Shown here in pieces: positions 23,582 to 32,733 of a stretch of 64,000 nt of DNA. Numbering within the stretch: position 1 is the stretch's first letter; every line of letters begins with the position of its first letter. The stretch covers positions 434,001 to 498,000 of the forward strand of contig OZ244208.1 of assembly GCA_965216885.1 (NCBI GenBank). Reading direction: 5' to 3'. The translations under genes were made by a program, and so were the position numbers. Source of the stretch: CAYNJG01 sp965216885 (GTDB taxonomy: Bacteria; Planctomycetota; Planctomycetia; Pirellulales; Pirellulaceae). The notes under the pieces were generated by a model. It was not told the DNA's origin and made no database searches. It saw only the letters and a list, made by a program, of their open reading frames with translations.

Positions 23582-23652
23582 CAGTACCTGGCGAGAACTG
23601 ACGATACAACCTCGATTTCCAACCCCCATCGCCTCCCCGTTTCGAAACCGTA

Positions 23653-24639
23653 ATGAACGAATCTCCCACCGTCAGCGTCGCTCTCGTGGCCTACAACCAC
23701 GAACGGTTTGTAGCGCAAGCCATTGAAAGCGTGCTGATGCAGCAGACCAACTTCGACGTGGAGATCGTCGTCGGTGAAGATTGCTCGACGGACCGGACTC
23801 GCGAACTTGTGATTGCATTGCAGAAGAGGTATCCGGACAAGATCCGGCTCTTGCTGCACGCTGAGAATCAGGGTGCGAGTCGGAACGTGGTCGCGACGTT
23901 TGAAGCCTGCCGCGGCAAGTACGTTGCAACGCTGGACGGCGACGACTACTGGACCTCCCGAAACAAGCTGCAGCGTCAGGTCGACGCGATGGAAGCGAAT
24001 CCCGACTGGGTTGTCTGCTCGCACAAGGTTCTGAAAACATATGAGGGCGGAAGTCATGTGATTCCTGTCGTCGACCCCAAACGCGAATCGACGTTGGCCG
24101 ACATCCTGAAAAAGAACTTCGCCTCGTCCTGTGCAAACCTGTTTCGCCGATCCGTGTTTGATGGCTTCCCGGAGGATTACCACCAGGAGGTCGCCGGCGA
24201 CTGGTTCCTGCTGATGTTGTTTGCCCGTCACGGACTGGTCGGATTTCTCCCCGAGGTGATGGCGGCGTATCGGATTCATTCCGCCGGGCTCTATGGAGGT
24301 CGTACTGATTCCATGCGTACGCAGTTGCAGATTCAGACGCTGGAGGCGATGCTGCCGTTTCTTGACGCCGAACACAAATGGGTCGCTCGCGCGTCGATGG
24401 CCGACCGACGATTGCACCTGGGGCGCTACCTGCGTGAGGCAGGTCAAACCGTGCAGGCGATGGGCCAACTGACGCGATCCTATCTGCAGCATCCGTTGCA
24501 CTGGCGAGCTTTTTCTTCCCACCGCGTGTGCACGACGGCATTGCTGCTGACGCCCGGTTTCCTGTTGCGTTATATCCGCAGTTCGGGAGGCGGCGTCGCA
24601 CTGGTTACTTCCTGGCGACGTCTCCTGTCACCGCGATGA
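23653..24639 (+). CDS. Family 2 glycosyltransferase
   Basis: 328 residues. The N-terminal GT-A domain begins PTVSVALVAYNHERFVAQAI, has VVGEDCSTDRT and the metal/nucleotide-binding D-x-D in ATLDGDDYW (about 95-103). A C-terminal part of about 110 residues, partly hydrophobic, follows the catalytic domain but without a clear membrane span. It would transfer a sugar from a nucleotide donor during polysaccharide or glycolipid assembly on the cytoplasmic face. Donor specificity cannot be read. It is followed by the flippase gene. Confidence 0.9.
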   Translation: MNESPTVSVALVAYNHERFVAQAIESVLMQQTNFDVEIVVGEDCSTDRTRELVIALQKRYPDKIRLLLHAENQGASRNVVATFEACRGKYVATLDGDDYWTSRNKLQRQVDAMEANPDWVVCSHKVLKTYEGGSHVIPVVDPKRESTLADILKKNFASSCANLFRRSVFDGFPEDYHQEVAGDWFLLMLFARHGLVGFLPEVMAAYRIHSAGLYGGRTDSMRTQLQIQTLEAMLPFLDAEHKWVARASMADRRLHLGRYLREAGQTVQAMGQLTRSYLQHPLHWRAFSSHRVCTTALLLTPGFLLRYIRSSGGGVALVTSWRRLLSPR

Positions 24640-24754
24640 AGGTCAGGCGAATCCGGCTACGGCAGAGTATTTTGCCAGGATTCGGTCACGAACGACGAAG
24701 AAGCGGACTGAGTTTGAATCATTCGGCATCCAACCCCAACAACGAGACGCACTG

Positions 24755-26257
24755 ATGGGTCTTGAACAGCAAGTTCGCAAAGGCGTCGCGTGGATGGGGC
24801 TGTTTCAGCTCGTTGACCGCGGTGTTGGATTGCTGAGCGTCGCTATTCTGGCGCGTCTGCTTACGCCGGATGATTTTGGACTCGTCGCGATCGCGGCTAT
24901 TTTTGTAGCCTTCCTCGAGCTGATTCGTGCGGTTGGCTTCGACATGGCTCTGATTCAGAACCAATCTGCCGAACGCCGGCACTACGATACGGCCTGGACC
25001 TTTTATGTGTTGTGCGGGGCATTCAGTGCCATCGCGCTGGTGGCGCTCTCGGTTCCTTCGGCCTACTTCTTTGACGAACCGCGATTAGTCGGCGTCCTGT
25101 CGTTCATGGCCATCGGTTCGCTGGTAGGCGGCTTTGAGAACATTGGCGTCGTCGCATTTCGCAAGGAGCTGTCGTTTGATCGCGAGTTTCGCTTCCAGGT
25201 GTCCAGGCGTCTGATAACGTTCGCCGCCACGATATGCCTGGCACTCGTGTTTCGAAACTACTGGGCCCTTGTGGCGTCCACGGTCGTCGGTCGCATCGTC
25301 AGTGTTGTTATCAGTTACCAGGTTCACCCCTATCGGCCACGGTTCAGCCTCTCTGCATGGCGCGAGCTGTTCCATTTTTCCAAGTGGTTGTTGCTGAACA
25401 GTTTCAACTACTACGTTGAAGTTCGATCAGCACACTTCGTCCTTGGTGGAGTGAGTGCCGGTGCGTTGGGACTGTTTAGTGTCTCGGAACAACTGTCACG
25501 CTTGCCGTTCAGTCAGATCATGGTGCCGATCAACCGAGCGGTTTTTCCCGGGTATGCAAAACTGGCGACCGAGCTTTCACAGATTCGCGCCGCATTCCTG
25601 AAAGTGATTTCGACCGTTTCCCTGTTGGCCATTCCCGTAGGTGTGGGAATCGCAGCAACGGCGGAACTGCTCGTTTCCCTGGCGCTGGGAGACGAATGGC
25701 TGGGGGCCATCCCGGTGATCAAGGTACTGGCACTTTGCGGTGCGTTCTCTGCGGTCAATTCGAACGTACACTTCGTCTATGTGGCACTCGGTCAGGTACG
25801 TGCGTTCTGGGTGTTGAGCGGCATCTATACGCTGGTTCTGTTGCCATTGGTCATCGGGCTTGCACTGACGTACGGCGCCGTCGGCGCGGGCTTTGCGCAC
25901 CTGATCACAGCGGCGATATGTTTGCCGCTGTTCCTGTGGGCGGCAGCACGCAAGCTGGAATTGTCGTGCTCACTACTCTTGTCCAATCTCTGGAGGCCCG
26001 TCGTCTCGTCGGCGGTCATGTTCGCGATTGTGCGAGCGGCGTATGGATCGGTGACGACCGAGGGGAGTCTCGCTGACGTTGGTTGGTTGTTGGCTCTGAT
26101 CGCGTTGGGCGTCGCCGCCTACAGTGTCGTGCTGCTTTCTCTGTGGCAAATTGTGGGTCGACCGGAAGGTGCTGAACGCGTTGTGTTGTCGACACTGTCC
26201 AGCTTCCTGGCGAAATATCGCATCCCTCATGGCACGGCAAACCGCGAAGCACACTGA
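24755..26257 (+). CDS. Oligosaccharide flippase, Wzx-like (MOP superfamily)
   Basis: 500 residues with about 12-14 transmembrane segments and a start, MGLEQQVRKGVAWMGLFQLVDRG, that is typical of polysaccharide_synt (PF01943-like) lipid-linked-oligosaccharide flippases. A conserved RLLTPDDFGLVA follows at about 35-46. It would move undecaprenyl-linked repeat units across the inner membrane. It closes the locus that starts at RmlA. No Wzy polymerase or Wzz/Wza proteins are in the window, so assembly is completed by genes elsewhere or by a different mechanism. Confidence 0.9.
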   Translation: MGLEQQVRKGVAWMGLFQLVDRGVGLLSVAILARLLTPDDFGLVAIAAIFVAFLELIRAVGFDMALIQNQSAERRHYDTAWTFYVLCGAFSAIALVALSVPSAYFFDEPRLVGVLSFMAIGSLVGGFENIGVVAFRKELSFDREFRFQVSRRLITFAATICLALVFRNYWALVASTVVGRIVSVVISYQVHPYRPRFSLSAWRELFHFSKWLLLNSFNYYVEVRSAHFVLGGVSAGALGLFSVSEQLSRLPFSQIMVPINRAVFPGYAKLATELSQIRAAFLKVISTVSLLAIPVGVGIAATAELLVSLALGDEWLGAIPVIKVLALCGAFSAVNSNVHFVYVALGQVRAFWVLSGIYTLVLLPLVIGLALTYGAVGAGFAHLITAAICLPLFLWAAARKLELSCSLLLSNLWRPVVSSAVMFAIVRAAYGSVTTEGSLADVGWLLALIALGVAAYSVVLLSLWQIVGRPEGAERVVLSTLSSFLAKYRIPHGTANREAH

Positions 26258-26465
26258 ACCTGATTGTGATAATCGCCCGCTGTTTTTCGCAGGGGTAGCA
26301 CGTGTTTGCCATCGCGGGGTTTTGCTGGCCGCTGCGAATTCCCATTTGCGCACCCGTCAATCGTGCCATCATGCTACGATGACCATCAGAGCCGTTCGCA
26401 TCAAGAACCGCCTCGACTCAAGAACTGCCTGATGTAGTCTCTGGCAATCGAACTGAGGGAAAAGC

Positions 26466-28670
26466 ATGAGTGCCCCTGAATCCGTTGGCCGAATTCTCGT
26501 CCTCGCATGGGCCGCAACCACGCTGAGCCTCGCCGCGCCGAACGCCGGAGCTCAGTCCGTTGTTATCAACGAAATTTTCTACCACGCGCCGGACGAATTG
26601 AATCTCGAGTATGTCGAGTTGTTCAATGCCGGCGACGCGGATGTTGACTTAAGCGGCTGGAAACTGACCGATGGCATCAAGTACGAGTGCCCATTCGATA
26701 CGACGCTAAAAGCTGGCGACTATCTGGTGGTTGCCAAAGACTCAGCCTTGATGAAAGAGTTTTATGGGCTCAACGGCGTAAGCGAATACAAGAAGTCGTT
26801 GTCCAACAGTGGCGACACGATCAAGTTGCTCAATCGGGAAGGCGAACTGGTTGAGGAAGTCACTTACGCCGACCGGGAACCATGGCCGGTGACGCCCGAC
26901 GGTTATTCTTCATCGCTGGAGCGCGTCTATGCGAAGGGTGACGCGGGCAACGTCGCGAACTGGGAAGCCTCCGAACCCTCCTCGGACTACTCGCGCATTC
27001 CTGCCGGAACGCCCGGTCGGGCCAACAGCGTCTCGGCCGATACGAAACCACCGGTCATTGCATCGGTGAGTTGGCACCCGAAACAACCCGGGCCCAATAG
27101 TGAGTTGCGATTGAAGGCGGTCCTGGAAGATCCCAATTCGCTGGAAAGTGTTGTGCTGGGATATCGACTGGCGGCTCCCGGTCGCGCTGGCAAAGTGCAA
27201 TCTGTGCCGATGGTGGCTGGCGAGAATGGCGAATTCACCGCCAAAATCGGAACGGGAAAGGAAAACAATCGGATCCTTGGTTTCTGGGTTGCCGCTACAT
27301 CAAAGGACGGTGTCGTCGCGTCGAAACCAAGGGCGTACGACCTGCGTCCAAGTTATTCGGTTTACGTGAACGATGCGGTGGAAGCCGACAAGCTGCCCGT
27401 GTTGCAGTTCTTTCATCTCGGTAAGCAGGCGTTTGAAGCAGGCGAGTCCTATCGGTCGGCGCAGACCGGCCGAGGCTACGGCGGCTATCGGGGAGGTGGC
27501 TATCGACACGGTGGTCTGCCCCGAGCGAAGCTTTCTCCGCAGGGAGCGTCCGCGGTTGTATTTACCGATCCGGATACAGGCGTGACGGAGCTTTTTGACT
27601 TCGTCAACATTACGCGACGCAAGAGCGGCTGGAAGGTTCGGTTTCACAAGGACAGGCCGCTGCATGGCATCACGACCATGAATGTTCTGTACGAATCCAA
27701 CGAGGCGACCATTCAGAACGAGTCGTTGGCGTATCAACTGTATGAGTTGGCAGGCAACGCAGCGCACATTTCCGGATACTGTCGTCTGATGATTAACGGT
27801 CAGCATGCCGGTTATCATCTCTACTTTGAACAGCCCAACGGTAACTTCCTTCGCCGTAACGAAGTTGACAATGACGGAGATCTCTACAAGGTCATCTGGA
27901 TGGGCAATGCCCAGATGAGCGAGAGAGTACCTCGTTCTGAGATTTCCAATCGCTACGACATCATTGGTCGTCACGAAAAGATTGCGAATCGACACACGAG
28001 CCACATGGAGCTTGTAACGCTTGTGGAAAGGCTGGAGCGGACGACGGATGATCGCGAAATGTGGCGTTTGATCGAAGCCAACTTTGATGTCGACAATGTC
28101 ATCAACTACTTCGCGGTGAACTCGCTGCTTTCGCACTGGGACGGCTTCTTCAATAACTACTTCCTGTACTACGATCGCAAGGGTACGAAGAAGTGGAGCT
28201 TGTATCCGTGGGACCAGGACTCGACATGGAGCCTGCGCGGCGGCAGTCCCGATGATCTTTATCGCCTTCCGCTTTACTTCGGTGCAGAGGGAGCGACTCC
28301 CAATGGCATCGTTGCGCGCGACGATCGCAGTCGCTTCGGTGGTCGCCACCGTGGGTTTGGACGCGGACGATATGGATGGTGGCGAGACGGCGGAGAGATC
28401 TCCCGACCGCTGCTCGCCAATCCCGAATTCAACCGTCGGTTTCGTAAACGACTGGATGAGCTGACAAGGACAGTTTTCATCGAAAGCGTGTTTGGGCCGA
28501 AGATTGACAAGCTACGTGACGATCTGGAGCCGGAAGTCCGACTCCGCGCTCGCATGCGGCGAGACAGCGAGCGGTCGGCCGTTGACCGGTTAGACTGGAA
28601 CATACGAGCTCTTCATGAGCACTTGAAAGAGCGAAGGCAGTTTGTGGTGCGACAACTCCAGCGGCAGTGA
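26466..28670 (+). CDS. Lamin-tail / CotH kinase-like secreted protein
   Basis: 734 residues. ATG 26466 has GAGGGAAA upstream. A signal peptide ends around SLAAPNAGAQS. Residues about 32-160 are a lamin-tail domain (VVINEIFYHAP..., LNLEYVELFNAGD, VDLSGWKLTDG). A beta-sandwich region follows, then a Gly/Tyr/Arg-rich low-complexity patch near 335-355. From about 370 to the end comes a CotH kinase-like domain: LYPWDQDSTWSLRG is the aspartate-bearing catalytic segment of the family. CotH proteins phosphorylate other secreted or spore-coat proteins; in planctomycetes the role is unknown. It is exported and probably acts outside the membrane. Confidence 0.85.
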   Translation: MSAPESVGRILVLAWAATTLSLAAPNAGAQSVVINEIFYHAPDELNLEYVELFNAGDADVDLSGWKLTDGIKYECPFDTTLKAGDYLVVAKDSALMKEFYGLNGVSEYKKSLSNSGDTIKLLNREGELVEEVTYADREPWPVTPDGYSSSLERVYAKGDAGNVANWEASEPSSDYSRIPAGTPGRANSVSADTKPPVIASVSWHPKQPGPNSELRLKAVLEDPNSLESVVLGYRLAAPGRAGKVQSVPMVAGENGEFTAKIGTGKENNRILGFWVAATSKDGVVASKPRAYDLRPSYSVYVNDAVEADKLPVLQFFHLGKQAFEAGESYRSAQTGRGYGGYRGGGYRHGGLPRAKLSPQGASAVVFTDPDTGVTELFDFVNITRRKSGWKVRFHKDRPLHGITTMNVLYESNEATIQNESLAYQLYELAGNAAHISGYCRLMINGQHAGYHLYFEQPNGNFLRRNEVDNDGDLYKVIWMGNAQMSERVPRSEISNRYDIIGRHEKIANRHTSHMELVTLVERLERTTDDREMWRLIEANFDVDNVINYFAVNSLLSHWDGFFNNYFLYYDRKGTKKWSLYPWDQDSTWSLRGGSPDDLYRLPLYFGAEGATPNGIVARDDRSRFGGRHRGFGRGRYGWWRDGGEISRPLLANPEFNRRFRKRLDELTRTVFIESVFGPKIDKLRDDLEPEVRLRARMRRDSERSAVDRLDWNIRALHEHLKERRQFVVRQLQRQ

Positions 28671-28684
28671 CGGGGGCATTTGCC

Positions 28685-29911
28685 TTACGACTGGATGGCG
28701 CGAAAATACGCCGTCTCTACCGGCCCGGAAAAGCTGTACTCGGCCTCCATATCGCTGATCCGCGACAACATCCACGGCTGGGTCACCGCGCCGCCGTTTT
28801 TGGTGAAGACGATATCGTTCGCCACGTAGGCTGCCGCGTGGATTGCATCGACCGAATTGCCCACTCGCTTCGCCATCAGGATCATGTCGCCGTAACCGGG
28901 GCTGGGCACTCGGCGGTATTTTGTATCCAGAGCCTGCTTGAAGTAGTTCTCCTCCAGGAAACCCTGGTCAGGTGACGAGTTGAGGAAGTTCGCGGCGCTG
29001 TAAAAACAATCAACTCGCTCGTCGGACGCGCGGACCGTCGGGAACTGATAGAGTCGAACTTTCGCGAACTCGGGCAATAAATGCATGGCGTCCGTTTCGC
29101 CATCGACGGACAGGAAGCGTGCAGCCTGCCTGTCGCAACGCCAGTATCGGCGAACTCGTTCTATGGAATCGCTGGAGCACCTCACGGACAATCGCAGCGA
29201 CGCCCGATACGTGAGCGCCTGCACCATCCGGATGCGTTCTGCGCTGGGTGTCTGATGAAGTAGCAGAATCCGGTCACAAAGCCAGGTTCTGTCGGCGTGC
29301 GGGAACGTCAGGCTTCGGGCCAGTTCGATGGTGGACGGGCTCAGGTTGAAGACTTCACGCCAGATCGTTTCCCAGCCCTCGGGCATGATGTGCGCGTACG
29401 ATTTCAGGTTGGCACCAAACTGGTTTACGAATCGATAGATCAGTCGCCGGGAATTCGGCGAGAGCCGCTGCAGCCAGCCCTCATCTGGGCGCAATTCATA
29501 GCCGCCACTCGTTTCTCGCCCTTGCGACTTCTCTCCAAATGACGAACGCTCCTGTTCGGTCACACGAGAACCTAGCGTCGCGTGCACCTGAGATCTGGAC
29601 TGATTGGGGAAGCTCCATGTTGTCGGCGGTGGCTCCACCAGCTCTTTGGTGATTCTGTCTTCGGGAGCCCAGATGGAAATCGGGTATTCGCGCAGAGATC
29701 CCCACGGGCCGTCCGCAGGACCGGAAGCAACTCCTCCTTTGGTCGAAAGCGAACTGCCGTTGTGTTTCCCAACATGGAAGCCTGCGTAGCCGGTCGTTGC
29801 CAATAGCACAGCCAGACCACCAGCGGCACGTCGACTGATCGCGTGATTCGGTTTTGCGACCGAAGAATCTTGCTCCGGACGCAACAACTTTCGCTGTCGA
29901 TTCTTTGCCAC
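28685..29911 (-). CDS. Secreted protein with C-terminal NlpC/P60-like domain
   Basis: 408 residues from a GTG at 29911 with GGAA just ahead. A hydrophobic segment at 29-45 (AAGGLAVLLATTGYAGF) serves as signal or anchor. The middle is unfamiliar and helical. The C-terminal 110 residues look like a permuted papain/NlpC-P60 fold: DC302-FYSAANFL, YGDMILM, then H358 in AIHAAAYVANDIVFTKNG and QPW. The Cys-His pair and GD-x-x-L / H-A-A-x-Y spacing are those of this superfamily. A murein- or amide-cleaving role at the envelope is inferred. The gene converges with the CotH gene (14 bases between stops). Confidence in the enzymatic call is moderate. Confidence 0.6.
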   Translation of the reverse strand: MAKNRQRKLLRPEQDSSVAKPNHAISRRAAGGLAVLLATTGYAGFHVGKHNGSSLSTKGGVASGPADGPWGSLREYPISIWAPEDRITKELVEPPPTTWSFPNQSRSQVHATLGSRVTEQERSSFGEKSQGRETSGGYELRPDEGWLQRLSPNSRRLIYRFVNQFGANLKSYAHIMPEGWETIWREVFNLSPSTIELARSLTFPHADRTWLCDRILLLHQTPSAERIRMVQALTYRASLRLSVRCSSDSIERVRRYWRCDRQAARFLSVDGETDAMHLLPEFAKVRLYQFPTVRASDERVDCFYSAANFLNSSPDQGFLEENYFKQALDTKYRRVPSPGYGDMILMAKRVGNSVDAIHAAAYVANDIVFTKNGGAVTQPWMLSRISDMEAEYSFSGPVETAYFRAIQS

Positions 29912-30304
29912 TGTTCCACGACTCGTCTATGCCAATGCTCCTCCAAATTAAACGGTTGGATGCCAGATTCTCCACCAGGAAATCGTGTGCTTCACGGTAC
30001 GAATGTTGAATGCGGCACTTTCGGGTGTGAGTGGCACATTGCCATGGGGGTAGGCCGTGGTGGCACTCGCCGCGACCGCCAATTGGCGTCGTTTGGACAA
30101 CCAGGAATTTTGCAAAAACGAATCTTTACGACGAAGCAAAGCGAAGGCGCGTATTGAATGGGAACGCCGGCAATCGGCCAGGTGTTCGCCCGGCTTGTCG
30201 TGAAGAATTTACTTTCGACAATATGGGGATACTGAGTCCGTCACACTGCGGGGTGTGATTCCGCTTGTGCTTCTTTCGTGTCGTCCTCTTCCAGGGAATA
30301 TTCC
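29912..30304. other. Divergent intergenic region before rdgB
   Basis: 393 bases. Overlapping short frames exist on both strands (for example 29843-30157), but none has a ribosome-binding site or recognisable product. I see no strong hairpin or repeat. Confidence 0.4.
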
Positions 30305-30970
30305 ATGCTGATCGTGTTGGGTACTCACAACCGAAAAAAGGGTGTGGAGCTTCGGCAGTTGCTGGAGCCGTTCGGATTCGAACTCAAGACGCTTGCTGAA
30401 TTCGACAACCCGATCGACGTCGTCGAAGATGGCGACACGTTTACCGCGAACGCGCAGCTCAAGGCGGGGCAACAGGCGGTTCATCTTGGCGAGTGGGTGT
30501 TGGGGGAGGACAGCGGCCTGTGCGTCGATGCGCTCGACGGTCGGCCGGGTATCTATTCAGCAAGGTATTCTGGTGACGGTGCCACCGACGAAAAAAACAA
30601 CGAACACCTGCTGAAGGAATTGGCAGGAGTCCCCCTGAAAAAACGCACGGCTCACTACGTCTGCCACATGAGCCTCTCGGATCCGACGGGCACAATCCGA
30701 GTGGACTACGAAGAGCGTTGTTGTGGTCGGATCCTCGAAGTGGCCCGCGGACAGGGCGGGTTTGGTTACGATCCGCTTTTCGAATTGCCCGAGTATCACA
30801 AGACTTTCGGCGAATTGGGGACAACCGTGAAGTCCATTCTCAGTCACCGTGCCCGGGCGATGCGTGGCTTCGTTCCCCGGCTGCTGGAGGTCACTCGGTC
30901 ACTCGCGGATTCCGATTCCAGCTCGAAGAGTGTGCATTCGACCGCGGGACGAGGAGAGCAAACTTCGTGA
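30305..30970 (+). CDS. rdgB: Non-canonical purine NTP pyrophosphatase (RdgB/HAM1)
   Basis: 221 residues. ATG 30305 has AGGGA eight bases upstream and opens MLIVLGTHNRKKGVEL. It hydrolyses ITP, dITP and XTP to monophosphates and so keeps deaminated purines out of DNA and RNA. Seen: THNRKK (7-12, phosphate binding), EDSGL (68-72 with Asp69), GRPGIYSARY (79-88), GGFGYDPLF and the C-terminal SHRARAMRGF. The length is slightly above the usual 195-205 residues because of a Ser-rich tail. The GTG of the next small gene overlaps its stop. Confidence 0.95.
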   Translation: MLIVLGTHNRKKGVELRQLLEPFGFELKTLAEFDNPIDVVEDGDTFTANAQLKAGQQAVHLGEWVLGEDSGLCVDALDGRPGIYSARYSGDGATDEKNNEHLLKELAGVPLKKRTAHYVCHMSLSDPTGTIRVDYEERCCGRILEVARGQGGFGYDPLFELPEYHKTFGELGTTVKSILSHRARAMRGFVPRLLEVTRSLADSDSSSKSVHSTAGRGEQTS

Positions 30971-31173
30971 CTGCCGACGAAATGAAACCCGGACAGTGGT
31001 ATTGGCTTCGACACGAGAATGGCTCGCTCGCCCCTTTTCGCTTCCATCGAGCGAAGCAGGTCGACGGCAAAATGTTTGGCGAGTTCTACGTCGGCAGTAT
31101 GCTTTCGACCTGGTCGCTAGGTTCTGTGGTCGCGGAGGCCGAGATGCCCGGCGGCGGGACGGCAGAGGATTGA
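30967..31173 (+). CDS. Small hypothetical protein coupled to rdgB, 68 aa
   Basis: A GTG at 30967 overlaps the rdgB stop (GTGA). The 68-residue product (TADEMKPGQWYWLRHENG...) has a central ...FRFHRAKQVDGKMFGEFYVGS... and looks like a small beta-barrel domain. I do not recognise a family. The coupling is strong evidence that it is translated, and its similarity in style to small planctomycete domain proteins is only an impression. It ends 71 bases before a hairpin at 31244-31272. Confidence 0.55.
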   Translation: MTADEMKPGQWYWLRHENGSLAPFRFHRAKQVDGKMFGEFYVGSMLSTWSLGSVVAEAEMPGGGTAED

Positions 31174-31235
31174 TCGGAAGTGAAGTTCCGACGAAGCGAT
31201 CAATTGGAAGTGATCGCGTGAATTTCGATCAGCGC

Positions 31236-31272
31236 AAAAAAATAAGCAGGTCCCAAATTTGGTGACCTGCTT
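31236..31272 (-). terminator. Intrinsic terminator facing the minus strand
   Basis: AAGCAGGTC (31244-31252) pairs perfectly with GACCTGCTT (31264-31272), with CCAAATTTGG forming an inner palindrome. On the minus strand it is followed by a run of seven T (the AAAAAAA at 31236-31242 on the plus strand). On the plus strand no T-tract follows. No minus-strand gene ends here. Confidence 0.7.
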
Positions 31273-31356
31273 GTATGATTAGTTCAAGAATGATGTGCTT
31301 AGTGTATCGTGCGATACGGTGTTCTCACAAGATGAAAATCCGGAATTAATCAAGAA

Positions 31357-32730
31357 TTGAAAGCTCTGAACTCATTCAGTCCAACTTTGATCAATTGGCG
31401 GTTTTTGGCCTGTTTAGTGGTCATAGCGAACTGCGTTGTGCCCGTTCTCGGGGAAAACCTGTCGCCAACGGAGGGGGCGGCCAAAGTCGACGTCAACTGG
31501 ATCGCAAACGAGTTGGAAGGGCTAGAGCAGTTGTATCGGCAGTTCCATCAGCAGCCGGAGTTGTCGTTTCAGGAGGTTAACACCGCGCGAAAGATGGCTG
31601 CCGAGCTGAAAGCGGTGGGAGCCAAAATCACGACGGGTATCGGCGGTCACGGCGTTGTGGGGCTTCTTGCCAATGGTGACGGTCCAACGTTGATGTTGCG
31701 AGCGGACCTGGATGCGTTGCCCGTGACGGAGAAGACGAATCTCGTCTATGCATCGACGGTCACGACGAAATCGCCGGATACCGGGACTACCGTCGGAATC
31801 ATGCACGCGTGCGGGCACGACATCCACATGACCAATCTGGTTGGCGTTGCCCGTTACCTCGCGGAGCACAAACAGGATTGGTCAGGCACAATCATATTCA
31901 TCGGTCAGCCGGCGGAGGAACGTGGCGCCGGCGCGAAGGCGATGCTGGAGGATGGATTGTTCGATCGATTTCCCAAGCCCGATTATGCGCTCGCCTTGCA
32001 TGTGGATGCATCCCGGCGAACGGGCGACATTGCGTTCGTGGGTGGATTTCAACAGGCCAATGTCGACAGTGTGGACATCACGATCAAGGGACGCGGCGGT
32101 CACGGAGCCTACCCGCATACCGCCATTGATCCCGTCGTTCAGGCTGCTCACGTTGTTGTCGCGCTACAGACAATCGTCAGTCGCGAGATTGACCCGATTG
32201 AACCGGCAGTCGTCACGGTGGGTTCCATTCACGGCGGTACGAAGCACAACGTGATTGGTGACGAGTGTCGATTGCAGTTGACGGTACGCAGCTACTCGCC
32301 GAAGGTCCGGACGCAGCTTCACGATGCAATTCGCCGCATTGCCGTTGGTACCGCGAAGACGTTTAACGCTCCCGAGCCGGAGGTTGTTCTGACGAAGGGG
32401 ACGCCCTCGTTGTACAACGATCCCGATCTATCAAGACGTCTGCGAGCAGTGCTGAAAGACGCACTCGGTGGCGAGCATGTCCATGAATCCACGCCATCGA
32501 TGGGTGGAGAGGATTTCAGTCGCTACGGCAAAGAGGGCGTTCCAATTGTGATGTTTCGATTGGGGGTGGTTAACGAACGCCGCCTAAAGCGGTTCGAGAT
32601 TCTGGGGCAATCGCCTCCGTCTTTGCACTCTGCACTGTTCTACCCGGATGCACGTGAGGCATTGAAAACGGGTATTCAAACCATGGCGGCGTGCGTGCAA
32701 AGCTTGCTTCCAGCAAAAGGAAACCGGTGA
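31357..32730 (+). CDS. M20 family amidohydrolase (secreted)
   Basis: 457 residues from a TTG start (31357); no better start keeps the signal sequence. A signal peptide covers residues 15-33 (FLACLVVIANCVVPVLG), which is unusual because most M20D amidohydrolases are cytoplasmic; this points to periplasmic action. The metal site HACGHDIHM (150-158, Cys152 and His154) and GQPAEERGAGA with catalytic Glu, plus MLRADLDALPV, identify the aminoacylase/hippurate-hydrolase branch (M20D). It would cleave N-acyl amino acids or similar amides. The next gene starts three bases after its stop, so the two form an operon. Confidence 0.9.
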   Translation: MKALNSFSPTLINWRFLACLVVIANCVVPVLGENLSPTEGAAKVDVNWIANELEGLEQLYRQFHQQPELSFQEVNTARKMAAELKAVGAKITTGIGGHGVVGLLANGDGPTLMLRADLDALPVTEKTNLVYASTVTTKSPDTGTTVGIMHACGHDIHMTNLVGVARYLAEHKQDWSGTIIFIGQPAEERGAGAKAMLEDGLFDRFPKPDYALALHVDASRRTGDIAFVGGFQQANVDSVDITIKGRGGHGAYPHTAIDPVVQAAHVVVALQTIVSREIDPIEPAVVTVGSIHGGTKHNVIGDECRLQLTVRSYSPKVRTQLHDAIRRIAVGTAKTFNAPEPEVVLTKGTPSLYNDPDLSRRLRAVLKDALGGEHVHESTPSMGGEDFSRYGKEGVPIVMFRLGVVNERRLKRFEILGQSPPSLHSALFYPDAREALKTGIQTMAACVQSLLPAKGNR

Positions 32731-32733
32731 TAC

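Noticed and set aside
23452..24522. A 356-codon minus-strand frame across the second PhyH and GT2 genes
   Set aside because: It runs antisense to two genes with intact catalytic motifs and has no recognisable domain.
27300..28349. A 349-codon frame on the minus strand inside the CotH gene
   Set aside because: It is antisense to a gene with clear signal peptide, lamin-tail and CotH motifs; its own translation has no motif or ribosome-binding site.
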